Origin: Planctomycetaceae bacterium
GTDB taxonomy: Bacteria > Planctomycetota > Planctomycetia > Pirellulales > Thermoguttaceae
Direction of reading: 5' to 3'
Length of the DNA stretch: 39,511 nt
NCBI GenBank assembly: GCA_031282385.1
Contig: JAITDV010000010.1
Location: 1 to 39,511, forward strand
Both the position numbers and the translations under genes were made by a program. The stretch's first letter is position 1. The number at the start of each line of letters is the position of its first letter. The notes beneath the pieces were generated by a model. That model saw only the letters and a program-made list of their open reading frames with translations, had not been told where the DNA came from and searched no databases. Below are positions 1 through 7,912 of the stretch, piece by piece.

Positions 1-290
1 TATTTTTTATCTCCCGTCGCCTGATAACAAGCCATGACGCCCGTGTAGTAAGTTCCTCTGATCCAATTATCATCAAATTTTTGGTGCGGATGAGCCAATT
101 GATATTGATTGACTTTATCCATGATATTCTTGATGTATTGTTTGTCAAAAATGTTGAGAAGATTATCGTGGACGTTTTGTTTTTTTTCTGTCAACTGTCC
201 TTCATTCAATGTTTCCGCCTGCAAATTACAAAAACCTGCCGTCCAAACTGCACAGACAAAAAACATTATTTGTACAAAAAAAGTTTTCAT
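1..290 (-). CDS. Glycoside hydrolase family 88/105-like protein, N-terminal part (cut by the window edge)
   Basis: Read from the complement, an ATG at 290-288 opens a frame of 96 codons that runs off position 1. A GGAG ribosome-binding site lies 6 nt upstream, which supports this start. The first ~25 residues are a signal peptide (MKTFFVQIMFFVCAVWTAGF), so the product is exported. Near the edge the protein reads DDNWIRGTYYTGVMACYQAT followed by GDKK. The pattern W-x-RG-x-YY-x-G-x-MA-x-Y-x-ATGD is typical of the start of the (alpha/alpha)6 barrel in unsaturated rhamnogalacturonyl hydrolases (GH105, YteR/YesR) and GH88 glucuronyl hydrolases, which remove the unsaturated uronic acid left by polysaccharide lyases. 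That would imply pectin or glycosaminoglycan use. The catalytic Asp residues lie beyond the window, so substrate cannot be judged. Family-level call only. Confidence 0.78.
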   Translation of the reverse strand, partial: MKTFFVQIMFFVCAVWTAGFCNLQAETLNEGQLTEKKQNVHDNLLNIFDKQYIKNIMDKVNQYQLAHPHQKFDDNWIRGTYYTGVMACYQATGDKK

Positions 291-389
291 TAAATTCTCC
301 TTTTTGGAAAAGAATATTTGTCAATAGTGAGCTTCTACCAATTCTATTTTCCAGACAGAATTGATAAAAATTACGTAATTGAAAAGTTA

Positions 390-515
390 GTATTTATTCA
401 GTGGAATGTTTTTTTATCGTGAAATGCTTAAATTGATTTTGAGCTAAAATCGCGGCAATAGGCTGAAAGTCTTGGTTCAAAAAAACAACACAAAAAACAT
501 TCCACTAAAATATTA
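390..515. repeat. Family B inverted-repeat element, copy 1 (short form)
   Basis: The left end reads TATTTATTCAGTGGAATG and the right end CATTCCACTAAAATATTA, which is its near-perfect reverse complement, so this is a ~125-bp element with inverted ends. The left ~70 bp and right ~35 bp match 33060-33240 almost base for base, while that copy has ~55 extra bp in the middle. It lies upstream of the leftward glycoside hydrolase gene. No coding capacity. Two single ends of the same family occur at 35241-35260 and 39104-39122. Confidence 0.75.
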
Positions 516-538
516 CGAAAAAATGAATATTCATAACT

Positions 539-555
539 GTTACTGAATAGTTAGC
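539..555. repeat. Family C motif (TACTGAATAGTTA)
   Basis: A diverged single copy of the ACGACTGAATAGTTAC motif found at least eight times in spacers of this window. It overlaps the stop region of the gene remnant on the complementary strand. Confidence 0.45.
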
Positions 556-557
556 TT

Positions 558-773
558 TTATTTTAATACGAAATCGGCTTTGAAAGCGTTTGCGGTTTCG
601 GCGTGTAGTGATTCATTGATTCCGTTTTCAACGCATGTGAGTTTCATTGCGTCGGGGTTGTGTTTGAGTTGAACGGTTTCATGTTCAAGTGAAATTCGCG
701 GCGGTATTTCAAGTTGCAAAGGCGAGAGCAATACGTCGAGAGTATGACCTACGTCAATAAGTTGATCAATACC
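558..773 (-). pseudogene. Remnant of a coding region, unknown product
   Basis: On the complement there is an open frame of 71 codons ending in TAA at 560-558. It has no start codon at its upstream end, where it is closed by a stop, and the only internal ATG is two-thirds of the way along. The translation (IDQLIDVGHTLDVLLSPLQL, later KADFVLK) looks like real protein and uses the same codons as neighbouring genes, so it is probably the 3' end of a decayed gene. It is flanked by family B (390-515), a family C motif (539-555) and an M97 element (821-923), which fits damage by insertion or deletion. I do not recognise the family, and a chance frame remains possible. Confidence 0.35.
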
Positions 774-820
774 TTATCTAATTCAACGCTTCCGGCGCAA
801 GAAAAATCTATTCATCATAT

Positions 821-923
821 ACTGATCGTACAATAATAAATTGCGTACCTCAAGATTGTGGAGACTTTGATTTCCGATAGATAAGCAGGCGACGTTAAAG
901 GAAATTTAAAGTTTGGACAATTT
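821..923 (+). repeat. M97 element, copy A (diverged)
   Basis: Starts ACTGATCGTACAATAATAAA and ends GGAAATTTAAAGTTTGGACA, matching the two ends of the ~97-bp consensus in + orientation with several substitutions. The internal half-palindrome CCGATAGATAAGCAGGC is recognisable but the opposite arm has decayed. TA precedes the left end. Confidence 0.65.
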
Positions 924-1067
924 AATAATTAATTTTTTTCTTTATTTAATTGTCTGATATGTCTTGTAATTGTAAAGTTGCTCAAGTATATTCACTAACC
1001 GTTTTTTGAGAATTTTCCGAATCCTATATCGAACACGCTTTAGTTTTCGGCAACTTAAAAGCGTTAT

Positions 1068-1117
1068 ACTGATCGTTCTTTAAATTTCGCAGATGTTCCC
1101 CAAAGGGAGAACAATTT
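1068..1117. repeat. Possible minimal M97 derivative upstream of the S41 protease
   Basis: A left end like copy A (ACTGATCGTTCTTTAAATTT) is followed after about 20 bp by GAGAACAATTT, resembling a right end, with the whole interior missing. It lies immediately upstream of the gene at 1124 and includes the AAGGGAG that is the only Shine-Dalgarno-like sequence there. Similarity is modest. Confidence 0.3.
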
Positions 1118-1123
1118 AAAATC

Positions 1124-2665
1124 ATGCCAAGATTAAATTATTATATTATTATAATTTCGTTATTGCTTTATTTTTTTTGTTCGTCGATTACGATTCGAGA
1201 TCGGATATTGATAAACACGTTTCATCTTATTGAGCAACATTCGCTTTCGCCTCCGGCTTCACGACAACTTTTTGAAGGCGCAATGAGCGGTATGTTTAAG
1301 ACGCTTGACAAATATTCGTACTACACTCCTGCGTCCGGTAAAAAAGATTACAACGATCACCTTGATAATAACTATGAAGGAGTCGGTTTGGTAACTACGC
1401 CTGCAAAGGATAAAAAATCAATCGAAACAATTTATCCGCTTATTGATTCTCCGGCGTTTCGTGCGGGTCTACGTTCAGGTGATCGGATATTGGCGATTAA
1501 TGGAGTTGATTTGACGGAAGGTCAAATTGAGAATTTCTCGTCAATGATCAGAAACTTAAATAACACCGATATTGTTCTTACGGTTTTACCATTTGGTAAA
1601 ACCGATACGAGCCAAATTACAATTAGAACGGCTCCGTTAAACATGGATAGTGTTGAAGGTGACAGTATTGATATTGATGGCACACGTAATTTTATACTTG
1701 AGAGTGACAACACAATCGGTTACATACGAATAACCTCTTTCAGCCGCCGTACCGCCGATGAGTTTAGCGACGCATTGCGCCAACTCTATAAAAAACAAGC
1801 ACAAAATCTGATTCTTGACTTGCGCGGTAATCCGGGCGGTTATGTTAAAGTGTCTGTTGAAATTGCAATGATGTTGTTGGATTTAACCGATAGCTCAAAA
1901 ATTATCGTATCAACAAAATCACGCAACGGAACTATAAAAACAAAATATTACGGCACCGAAAAAAGTCAGATTTGTTCTTTACCGATAGTTGTGTTGATCG
2001 ATAATAATACAGCAAGTGCATCAGAAATACTTGCGGCGGCATTGCAAGATTATAAACGTGCCGTTATTGTAGGTACTCGTTCATTTGGCAAAGGTGTTGT
2101 GCAGGAGATCTATGATTTGCCCGCAAATTCAGGAACGTATCAATTGACCGGCGTGAGTTATTGGCGGCCGAGTAATAAGAATATTAATCGTACGGAAAAT
2201 GCCAACTACTCCGACGAATGGGGCGTGATTCCTGATGTTGGATGTAAAATGGAATTGCAAAAATGGCGAAGCCGTGCAATAGATTCTATTCGCAGCAGAC
2301 GTGCAAATGTAGTTGGAGAGAACCGCGAACTTTATTTAGAATCATATATCGCAACAATTGAACAGGAAGTTGAAGAATCAAGAAACGAGCTTAAAAAATT
2401 AAATAAAGACAATAATCCAGATAAAAATACTACTTCGCCGTCCGATAATAAAACCATTGAAAAATCCGGCGACAATAATACAACTGAAATCAATAAAACT
2501 TCTAATAATGAAAACGAAAACAATATTGAAATTGACTTTGATGAAGATGATAACAAAGATATTGATATACCATTCAAGCTGCAAGGTAATCCGCCATATT
2601 TTGACCCGCAACTCGATAAGGCTATAGATATTCTCAAACAAGGAATCCAATTCAACAAGCCGTAA
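1124..2665 (+). CDS. C-terminal processing peptidase, S41 family (CtpA/Prc-like)
   Basis: A 513-residue serine protease acting outside the cytoplasm on the C-termini of envelope proteins. Residues 8-22 are hydrophobic (signal peptide or anchor). Residues ~85-165 form a PDZ domain (EGVGLV, then SPAFRAGLRSGDRILAINGV). The protease core follows, with DLRGNPGGY at 232-240, TASASEILAAALQDY at 296-310 and TRSFGKGVVQ at 318-327. By alignment to CtpB spacing the catalytic residues are S298, K323 (25 residues later) and Q327, all present. The last ~90 residues are a Lys/Asn/Asp/Glu-rich tail, probably disordered. The nearest Shine-Dalgarno-like sequence, AAGGGAG, is rather far (about 15 nt) from the ATG. 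The stop codon is 2 nt from a tandem repeat block. Family assignment is secure; the substrate is unknown. Confidence 0.95.
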   Translation: MPRLNYYIIIISLLLYFFCSSITIRDRILINTFHLIEQHSLSPPASRQLFEGAMSGMFKTLDKYSYYTPASGKKDYNDHLDNNYEGVGLVTTPAKDKKSIETIYPLIDSPAFRAGLRSGDRILAINGVDLTEGQIENFSSMIRNLNNTDIVLTVLPFGKTDTSQITIRTAPLNMDSVEGDSIDIDGTRNFILESDNTIGYIRITSFSRRTADEFSDALRQLYKKQAQNLILDLRGNPGGYVKVSVEIAMMLLDLTDSSKIIVSTKSRNGTIKTKYYGTEKSQICSLPIVVLIDNNTASASEILAAALQDYKRAVIVGTRSFGKGVVQEIYDLPANSGTYQLTGVSYWRPSNKNINRTENANYSDEWGVIPDVGCKMELQKWRSRAIDSIRSRRANVVGENRELYLESYIATIEQEVEESRNELKKLNKDNNPDKNTTSPSDNKTIEKSGDNNTTEINKTSNNENENNIEIDFDEDDNKDIDIPFKLQGNPPYFDPQLDKAIDILKQGIQFNKP

Positions 2666-2667
2666 TA

Positions 2668-2763
2668 AACTGTTCACACTTTAAACTGTTCACACTTTAA
2701 ACTGTTCACACTTTAAACTGTTCACACTTTAAACTGTTCATGCTTTAAATTATTCATACTTTA
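2668..2763. repeat. Tandem array of six 16-bp units made from an M97 end
   Basis: The unit AACTGTTCACACTTTA is repeated head to tail at 2668, 2684, 2700 and 2716 (identical), then at 2732 and 2748 with substitutions. The unit is exactly the outer 16 bp of the M97 right end, so the array looks like local amplification of a transposon-like terminus. It starts 2 nt after the protease stop codon. Confidence 0.95.
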
Positions 2764-2799
2764 ATTTCTTTTGGGTCATGTGATTTATTGTACGAACAT
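2668..2799 (-). repeat. M97 element, copy B (reverse, expanded end, core deleted)
   Basis: After the tandem units, ATTTCTTTTGGGTCATGTGA and TTTATTGTACGAACAT match the other end of a reverse-oriented M97 (compare GAGTCATGAAATTTATGGTA at 7770-7789). The internal hairpin is missing. The element therefore fills the whole gap between the protease stop codon and a point 17 nt before the ispH start. Confidence 0.75.
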
Positions 2800-2816
2800 T
2801 ATATTATTTTATTTTT

Positions 2817-3734
2817 GTGCATATTTTTCTTGCTAATCCTCGTGGTTTTTGTATTGGCGTTAATATGGCGATCAAAACGCTTGAAGCGGCGATTACGCGA
2901 TTTGGGTTGCCGCTTTATGTTTACCATGAGATTGTTCATAACAGGTGGGTTGTTGACAATTTTAAGTCAAGAGGCGTGAAATTTGTCAGTACAATTGATG
3001 AAGTGCCTGAAGATGCGAGGTTAATGTTTTCAGCGCATGGAGTCGCTCCAGATATTCGTATCAAGGCAAGTCAAAAAAATATTGAAACGATAGATGCAAC
3101 TTGTCCGCTTGTTGCTCGTGTACATCGTGAAGTGTTGCGTTATGCGGCGAACAAGTACACTATCATTTTGATTGGACACAACGGACACGATGAAGTTATC
3201 GGAACAATGAATGAAGCTCCAGAGTCAATAATTCTCGTTGAACACGAATCAGATATTCACAACCTTTGTCTAAATCCGAATGATAAACTTGTCGTACTTA
3301 CGCAAACAACACTTTCTGTAACAGAAACTCAATCGATGATAGAATTATTGAAACAAAAATTTCCTAACATTATCAGCGGATCCAACGCCAACATTTGTTA
3401 CGCAACACAACATCGTCAAGAAGCGATTGCAATGTTGGCGCCGTTAGTTGATATTATTTTAATTGTAGGCAGTGGAAATAGTTCAAATAGTAAACGTCTG
3501 GCAGAACGCGGTGAAGCTTTGGGAGTTCGATCAATTTTAATTGACGGTGCAGACAATATTAACGTCGGTTGGTTTAACGGAAATGAAAAAATTCTGATTT
3601 CTGCAGGGGCAAGTGCGCCGGAATATGTTGTACAAGATTGCGTAAAAATGCTGCAAAAAAATTTTAACGCAACTGTAGAAGAACGACAAACAAGTACAGA
3701 TTCTCTTTCATTTCAACTACCAATTGTTGATTGA
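2817..3734 (+). CDS. ispH: 4-hydroxy-3-methylbut-2-enyl diphosphate reductase
   Basis: The [4Fe-4S] enzyme of the last MEP-pathway step, reducing HMBPP to IPP and DMAPP for isoprenoids (quinones, undecaprenol). 305 residues, normal length. It starts MHIFLANPRGFCIGV. The three cluster-ligand cysteines are at C12, C96 (DATCPLV) and C194 (NICYATQHRQ). Active-site H41 (EIVHNRWVV), H74 (SAHGV), H124 and E126 (HDEVIGT) match the E. coli numbering. The start is GTG: no in-frame ATG lies upstream before a stop, and translation begins exactly where the family does. No Shine-Dalgarno sequence is visible. The reverse M97 copy ends 17 nt upstream, so any promoter of its own must lie inside that element. 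Confidence 0.97.
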   Translation: MHIFLANPRGFCIGVNMAIKTLEAAITRFGLPLYVYHEIVHNRWVVDNFKSRGVKFVSTIDEVPEDARLMFSAHGVAPDIRIKASQKNIETIDATCPLVARVHREVLRYAANKYTIILIGHNGHDEVIGTMNEAPESIILVEHESDIHNLCLNPNDKLVVLTQTTLSVTETQSMIELLKQKFPNIISGSNANICYATQHRQEAIAMLAPLVDIILIVGSGNSSNSKRLAERGEALGVRSILIDGADNINVGWFNGNEKILISAGASAPEYVVQDCVKMLQKNFNATVEERQTSTDSLSFQLPIVD

Positions 3735-3920
3735 TAGTAACTATTCGGTTGTTGGACGAGAATTTGTTTTCAATATTGTACGGCTGTTGATGACAAGGTT
3801 CTTGACGAGTTAAAGAATTGGCTTGCAGGGATGGTTACGATTCAACGTGCAGTAATGGTAAATTATTTCCGAAAAAACAAAAAAATCGCCCAACTCCGAA
3901 CAATAAATATATAAGAAAAG
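3735..3920. other. Spacer with a family C motif
   Basis: A diverged family C motif (TAGTAACTATTCGG, complement strand sense) overlaps the ispH stop at 3734-3748. An open frame without a start codon runs from about 3741 to a TAA at about 3914, in phase with the next gene; it may be a remnant but has no recognisable similarity. No RNA gene or terminator seen. Confidence 0.4.
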
Positions 3921-4400
3921 ATGGTAGAACCGGAATTGAATAATACAGATAACCTGCGTGTTGCGAAGCCTGAATTGTTGGAGGCGGATAATTTATTGTT
4001 GCCGAGAATGGTGTTGTACAAACAGGATCGGGTTGTGATTATGTTTTTTTTGACGGTGTTGTTTGTGATATTTTGGGTGATTCATAGCGGAACAAGTTGG
4101 AATGTCGATGATGAGATTGTACTTGATTACCAATTTCATGTTGATCTGAACAACGCCACAAAAGCTGAATTTCAAACATTGCCCGGAATCGGTACAAAAT
4201 TATCAAAAAATATCGTCATTTACAGAGATTCTATAAACCGGTTTAACGATGTTGATGATTTACGCAACGTTAATCTTATAGGACAAAAGAAACTCGAAGC
4301 AATAAAACCATTCATCATAATCAACAATACTGATTCTTTTTCCAACAATACCGAAAACTCTTCAAAACGCAATAACACAAATTCATTGTCTAATAAGTAA
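3921..4400 (+). CDS. ComEA-like helix-hairpin-helix membrane protein
   Basis: 159 residues. Residues ~38-55 (VVIMFFLTVLFVIFWVI) form one membrane segment. Residues ~78-133 form a double helix-hairpin-helix of the ComEA type: VDLNNATKAEFQTLPGIG, then IVIYRDS, and DVDDLRNVNLIGQKKLEAIK. In competence proteins this module binds DNA without sequence preference at the cell surface. The topology (N-terminus in, HhH out) fits a DNA receptor for uptake, but many bacteria carry short HhH membrane proteins of unknown job, and no comEC or comF lies nearby. The C-terminal ~25 residues are Asn/Ser-rich. AAGAAAAG just before the ATG is a weak ribosome-binding site. Converges with the minus-strand gene at 4525. 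Confidence 0.8.
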   Translation: MVEPELNNTDNLRVAKPELLEADNLLLPRMVLYKQDRVVIMFFLTVLFVIFWVIHSGTSWNVDDEIVLDYQFHVDLNNATKAEFQTLPGIGTKLSKNIVIYRDSINRFNDVDDLRNVNLIGQKKLEAIKPFIIINNTDSFSNNTENSSKRNNTNSLSNK

Positions 4401-4524
4401 ACATAGTTCAATATTTTTAATAGAGATTTGATTGTTGAATAATATTTGTGTTTTGTTTTGTTTCGTGCGGGCAAGAAAATTTCGGTGTCTCAAAAAATAA
4501 AAAATGATAAAGGCATCGTCAAAT

Positions 4525-6843
4525 TTATTTCATTTTTTGTTCGGCTAATTTTAGTGAGCTTGATAAATTTGCGTAATATCTTGATTTTTCAATATTACCT
4601 AATTCGTTGTACATATTCATTAGATTGGAGTATGGAATTGCGAAAGCGGATTCTTTGACGAAACCTAATTTTGCTCCGCGTTCAATTTGTTGCAAGCCGC
4701 GTTCCGTCAATCTTACCGCTTCGTCCCTCTGATCCGTCAACCAATATGAAACTCCCATACTTACTAACGATTCTCCAAACCGACCTGATTCTTCTGGATT
4801 GATTTTTGGAAATAGCCGTTCAAAAATCGGTTTTGATTTGTTGAACCATTCGAGTGCTGCGCGGTGATTTTTGTTACCCAATGCGTGAATTGTACCCAAT
4901 CGAAAATATAACCGACCAACAAGATATAAATCCGAATCATTCGTTTTACCTTTGATTCCCGTTTCCATGTACTCCGCTGCTAACTCTCCGTAATGTAGTG
5001 CAAGATTATACTTTCCGCGCAACTGATATATTTGAACCGCGTCATAAACCGCCAGACCTATTTCCCATTGTAATTTTTGTAACAAAATAGAATCATTCGT
5101 TTTCGTTAATAATTTTTCGCCTGTTTGAATAACTTCTTTAACATACGGCTCAATATCATTCTCTTCCTTCATTCCGGTTTGGCACGCCAACTCACAAATC
5201 GCTAATTTGAGCGGATATTCTTGTGAAAACCGCCGTGCCGCCATCATTTCCGGATCAGTTATTATAGATTGTGCGCTTGCCAGCCAATTTTCTATTGCGC
5301 GATCTTTACCTTTCCAACGCCCCCACGCAATATCTTTCGCGACCGCAAGACGCGACTCAAATAAAATATCTTTAGCAGTTTGGCGTATTGTTGGATTTGA
5401 GTGATCGGTTAGTTGATTTGCTATGTCAATTGCGTCGGAATGATGTTTGTACGCATTCTCACAATCAGGAACTTGACCTGTTCTGTAAAAATCACCAAGT
5501 AAACAATGCACACGAGCTTTATCAATAGGAAAGCGCTCACAAATTCTCAACGTCTCCTCAAGATATAACTTAGCATCTTCAACCCGATTCATACGGCTTA
5601 ATACTTGTGCAAGCGTCAGATGATATGCTGGTTTCCGTTCATCAAAACGAATTGCTTTTTGTATATTCAAGTTTGCCGTTTCAGTGTAACCTTGTAGAAG
5701 TTCTATTTTTGCAAGCAGCCAATATGCTTTGGCATCGGTGCGATTAATGCGAATTGCGTCTATCAAATCGCGGTATGATTCTGAAGGTTGGTCGTTCAAT
5801 GTCGCTTCGGCACGCAAAACGAATGGCTCAGAAATTACAGGTTCAATACCGATTTGTCTGACTTGATACATACCTCCGTTTTTTGAACTGGTAAAAAGAA
5901 AAACCACACCTTTTTCGGGAAACAATTCACCTATTATTTTGCCCGTTTCATCCGGTATCAACACAGGACGCGATTTCAAAAGCTCAGCTTCAAATTGTTC
6001 ACGCACAACATTTTCAGGAAATAACTCGTCAAACCGGACAACTATCGATTTGACAATTCTATTCTTGTCATACATCACCTCAATATGATTTAGGTCAGGC
6101 AATGAATAAAGATGAGCAAGTTCACCGCCGCTCGTCGATTCCTGTACAGGTTTGCCCCAAAGTTCAACTACATTTTTAATCGAAGAATGACCAGGCACAA
6201 TACCGTTGAAGGAAGCGGTTTTTATTGGCGGGTGATAAGGATCAACCATTGGTCGTAGATTTGGTTGTGTGGTATTTCGAGATTGATCTGGCCGGTTTTG
6301 ATCGGGGTTAGAGGTGTTGGGAATATTCGTAACATTATTTTGGTCAAGATTGTCAGCAGAATTATTAACAGATTCAAGTTTTCTTCTTGAGTTAATATTA
6401 TTAGCAAATCTGTCTTTTCTGTTCGTTTCTGTAGATGTATCTACTGAAGGCATCGGAGCAGCTGGAACAACTTGATCATCTTCATCGGCAGAACTAACAG
6501 ATGCAAGTCTGATTTTTTTATTGTTACGAAAATTATTTTTTTTCGTATTATTTACTGTATTTTTTACTGTATTTTTTGTTGTGTTGGGCAAAAACTGATT
6601 GGGGGCAGGTGCGTTATCAAATTGATTGGTTGAATAAATCAACAATGGATGTTTGGGCGTAGAATCATCTTGTGTAGTGTTAAAATCAGGTTGAGTGAGT
6701 TGTTGCGGCGAGGTTGTTTTTTGCGCGTAGTTTTCCTGCGCAAATATTACGTTGGTAAAAATTGAACCGTAATCAAATCCGATACAAAAAAAAGTAATTA
6801 TCAAAAACAAACAAACCGTAAGTCTGGAATAAAATGTACTCAT
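4525..6843 (-). CDS. Secreted protein with an SmpA/OmlA-like segment and TPRs
   Basis: 772 residues. Residues 1-35 are a signal peptide ending FAQ. Residues ~36-205 are a low-complexity Asn/Pro/Thr-rich linker. Residues ~209-330 contain SFNGIVPGHSSIKNVVELWG followed by KP, a PG-x-S-x(4-5)-V-x-x-x-WG-x-P signature like the SmpA/OmlA (BamE-like) fold. From ~335 to the end the protein is helical TPR, for example AYWLLAKIELLQGYTETANL and AYHLTLAQVLSRMNRVEDAK, plus later repeats around GRLYFRLGTIHALGNKNHRA. It probably acts as a periplasmic scaffold; no enzyme motif is visible. The ATG gives a good signal peptide, though no Shine-Dalgarno sequence precedes it. Transcribed opposite to its neighbours. 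Function unknown. Confidence 0.82.
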   Translation of the reverse strand: MSTFYSRLTVCLFLIITFFCIGFDYGSIFTNVIFAQENYAQKTTSPQQLTQPDFNTTQDDSTPKHPLLIYSTNQFDNAPAPNQFLPNTTKNTVKNTVNNTKKNNFRNNKKIRLASVSSADEDDQVVPAAPMPSVDTSTETNRKDRFANNINSRRKLESVNNSADNLDQNNVTNIPNTSNPDQNRPDQSRNTTQPNLRPMVDPYHPPIKTASFNGIVPGHSSIKNVVELWGKPVQESTSGGELAHLYSLPDLNHIEVMYDKNRIVKSIVVRFDELFPENVVREQFEAELLKSRPVLIPDETGKIIGELFPEKGVVFLFTSSKNGGMYQVRQIGIEPVISEPFVLRAEATLNDQPSESYRDLIDAIRINRTDAKAYWLLAKIELLQGYTETANLNIQKAIRFDERKPAYHLTLAQVLSRMNRVEDAKLYLEETLRICERFPIDKARVHCLLGDFYRTGQVPDCENAYKHHSDAIDIANQLTDHSNPTIRQTAKDILFESRLAVAKDIAWGRWKGKDRAIENWLASAQSIITDPEMMAARRFSQEYPLKLAICELACQTGMKEENDIEPYVKEVIQTGEKLLTKTNDSILLQKLQWEIGLAVYDAVQIYQLRGKYNLALHYGELAAEYMETGIKGKTNDSDLYLVGRLYFRLGTIHALGNKNHRAALEWFNKSKPIFERLFPKINPEESGRFGESLVSMGVSYWLTDQRDEAVRLTERGLQQIERGAKLGFVKESAFAIPYSNLMNMYNELGNIEKSRYYANLSSSLKLAEQKMK

Positions 6844-7148
6844 ATCATTTCAAATGCTAACAGTTAAGATTTAAACTGACAACATATAACCGATTAAACA
6901 AATTAACGGTTATAATAATGTTAAGGCGTAACAAAAATGCAAATTCGTAAAATAAATTCAGACGCCTTGTAATAAAATTAAACGAGATTAAAAACAACCC
7001 AACATGCGGATTTTATAGATTTATCAAATCCGTGTCCAGATCAAATTTTTGAGAAAACAAATTTTTGTAAATTTGATCAAAAAAAATTTTATTAAACCGT
7101 TCATTCCTTTCATTTAATCCATAAGCTATTTTTGGATTGCAGATAGCC

Positions 7149-7170
7149 CGCAACTAAATAGTTACAAATA
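7149..7170. repeat. Family C motif (CAACTAAATAGTTACAAATA)
   Basis: A copy of the family C motif in the 1.07-kb spacer between the minus-strand TPR gene and the first porin. Here the surrounding 40 bp also resemble the inner part of the element at 38915-39003 (GATAG, GCAACTA). Confidence 0.5.
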
Positions 7171-7187
7171 TTATTTTTCTGAATTAT

Positions 7188-7284
7188 ACTGTTCGTACTA
7201 TAAATTGTACGGCTCAAGAGCGTAAACGCTTGCTTTCCGATAAGTAAGCAGACGGCGGTGAAGGTAATTTAAAGTGTGAACAGT
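7188..7284 (+). repeat. M97 element, copy C (intact, 97 bp)
   Basis: Left end ACTGTTCGTACTATAAAT, right end AATTTAAAGTGTGAACAGT. The inner palindrome pairs TGCTTtccgataAGTAAGCA. TA flanks the left side (TATACTG) and the right side (CAGTA), so reading the element as CTGTTC...GAACAG gives a perfect TA duplication. Confidence 0.9.
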
Positions 7285-7360
7285 AGACCTTATTCTCTAA
7301 CCCAAAAATACATCAACGCAACAAAAAAACTACAACAAAAAACCGCCTTTAACTCCTCCA

Positions 7361-7403
7361 AGACCGCCCCTAACCCCTCCGATGGAGGGGTTAGGGGCGG
7401 TCT
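7361..7403. repeat. GC-rich perfect hairpin, 20-bp arms with a 3-nt loop
   Basis: The arms (CCGCCCCTAACCCCTCC core at 7364-7380 and its exact complement from 7384) are separated only by GAT. It stands out in the AT-rich spacer. No T-run follows, so a simple Rho-independent terminator is unlikely. A half-copy (AACCGCCTTTAACTCCTCC) precedes it at 7341-7359 and a looser relative is at 36311-36381, so it belongs to a dispersed family. Confidence 0.9.
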
Positions 7404-7700
7404 CCTACAGGTTAGCGAAAAGGTCTAGTTTAAAAAGAGTCAATTTACAAATTCGATCTTGCCGATATTCCCTAATGTTGTCCTTTGTTTTTTGAGTGAG
7501 TCGTCAATTTGCTTGTTAAAATATGCACAATAAAACGATTATAACGATATTGGTTGTTATGATATACGGTATTTTGCAAAATTTTTGCATGTTTTGCGTT
7601 TAAATATCCGAGACAAAATTTCAGGTCGAAAATTGTCGGCATGTCGTACTGGTCAATTGCGCAAATTTTCGGGCAACAAATATTGAGGAATTAGAATTTA

Positions 7701-7796
7701 ACACGTTCAAACTTTAAATTTCCTTCACCGCCGTCTGTTTACCTATCGGAAGCAGGCTTTTACGCTCTTGAGTCATGAAATTTATGGTACGAAATA
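7701..7796 (-). repeat. M97 element, copy D (reverse)
   Basis: Reads GTTCAAACTTTAAATTTCCT, CGCCGTCTGTTTACCTATCG, AGCAGGCTTTTACGCTCTTG, then GAAATTTATGGTACGAAAT, i.e. the consensus in reverse. It ends ~117 bp before the porin start. An in-frame ATG at 7775 lies inside this element, which is one reason to reject it as the porin start. Confidence 0.88.
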
Positions 7797-7912
7797 TGTT
7801 ATTGAGTTACACAATTTATAGACGAACAATATATCTGTTTTTGTTACAAATAATCAACACAACAAAAAATACACTCACAAATAAAAATTTAACCATAACA
7901 AATAAAATATTA

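Noticed and set aside
2668..2763. Possible CRISPR array (regular repeat)
   Set aside because: The 16-bp units are head to tail with no spacers between them, and the unit equals an M97 end.
3735..3920. tRNA or small RNA gene
   Set aside because: No T-loop or anticodon-stem pattern could be folded here or in the other spacers checked by eye.
7361..7403. Rho-independent terminator
   Set aside because: The stem is very strong but lacks a T-run on either strand and is ~500 bp from the nearest gene end; a dispersed palindrome fits better.
7775..7912. Upstream in-frame start for porin 1
   Set aside because: It lies inside M97 copy D, gives a basic polar leader ahead of a good signal peptide, and has no ribosome-binding site.
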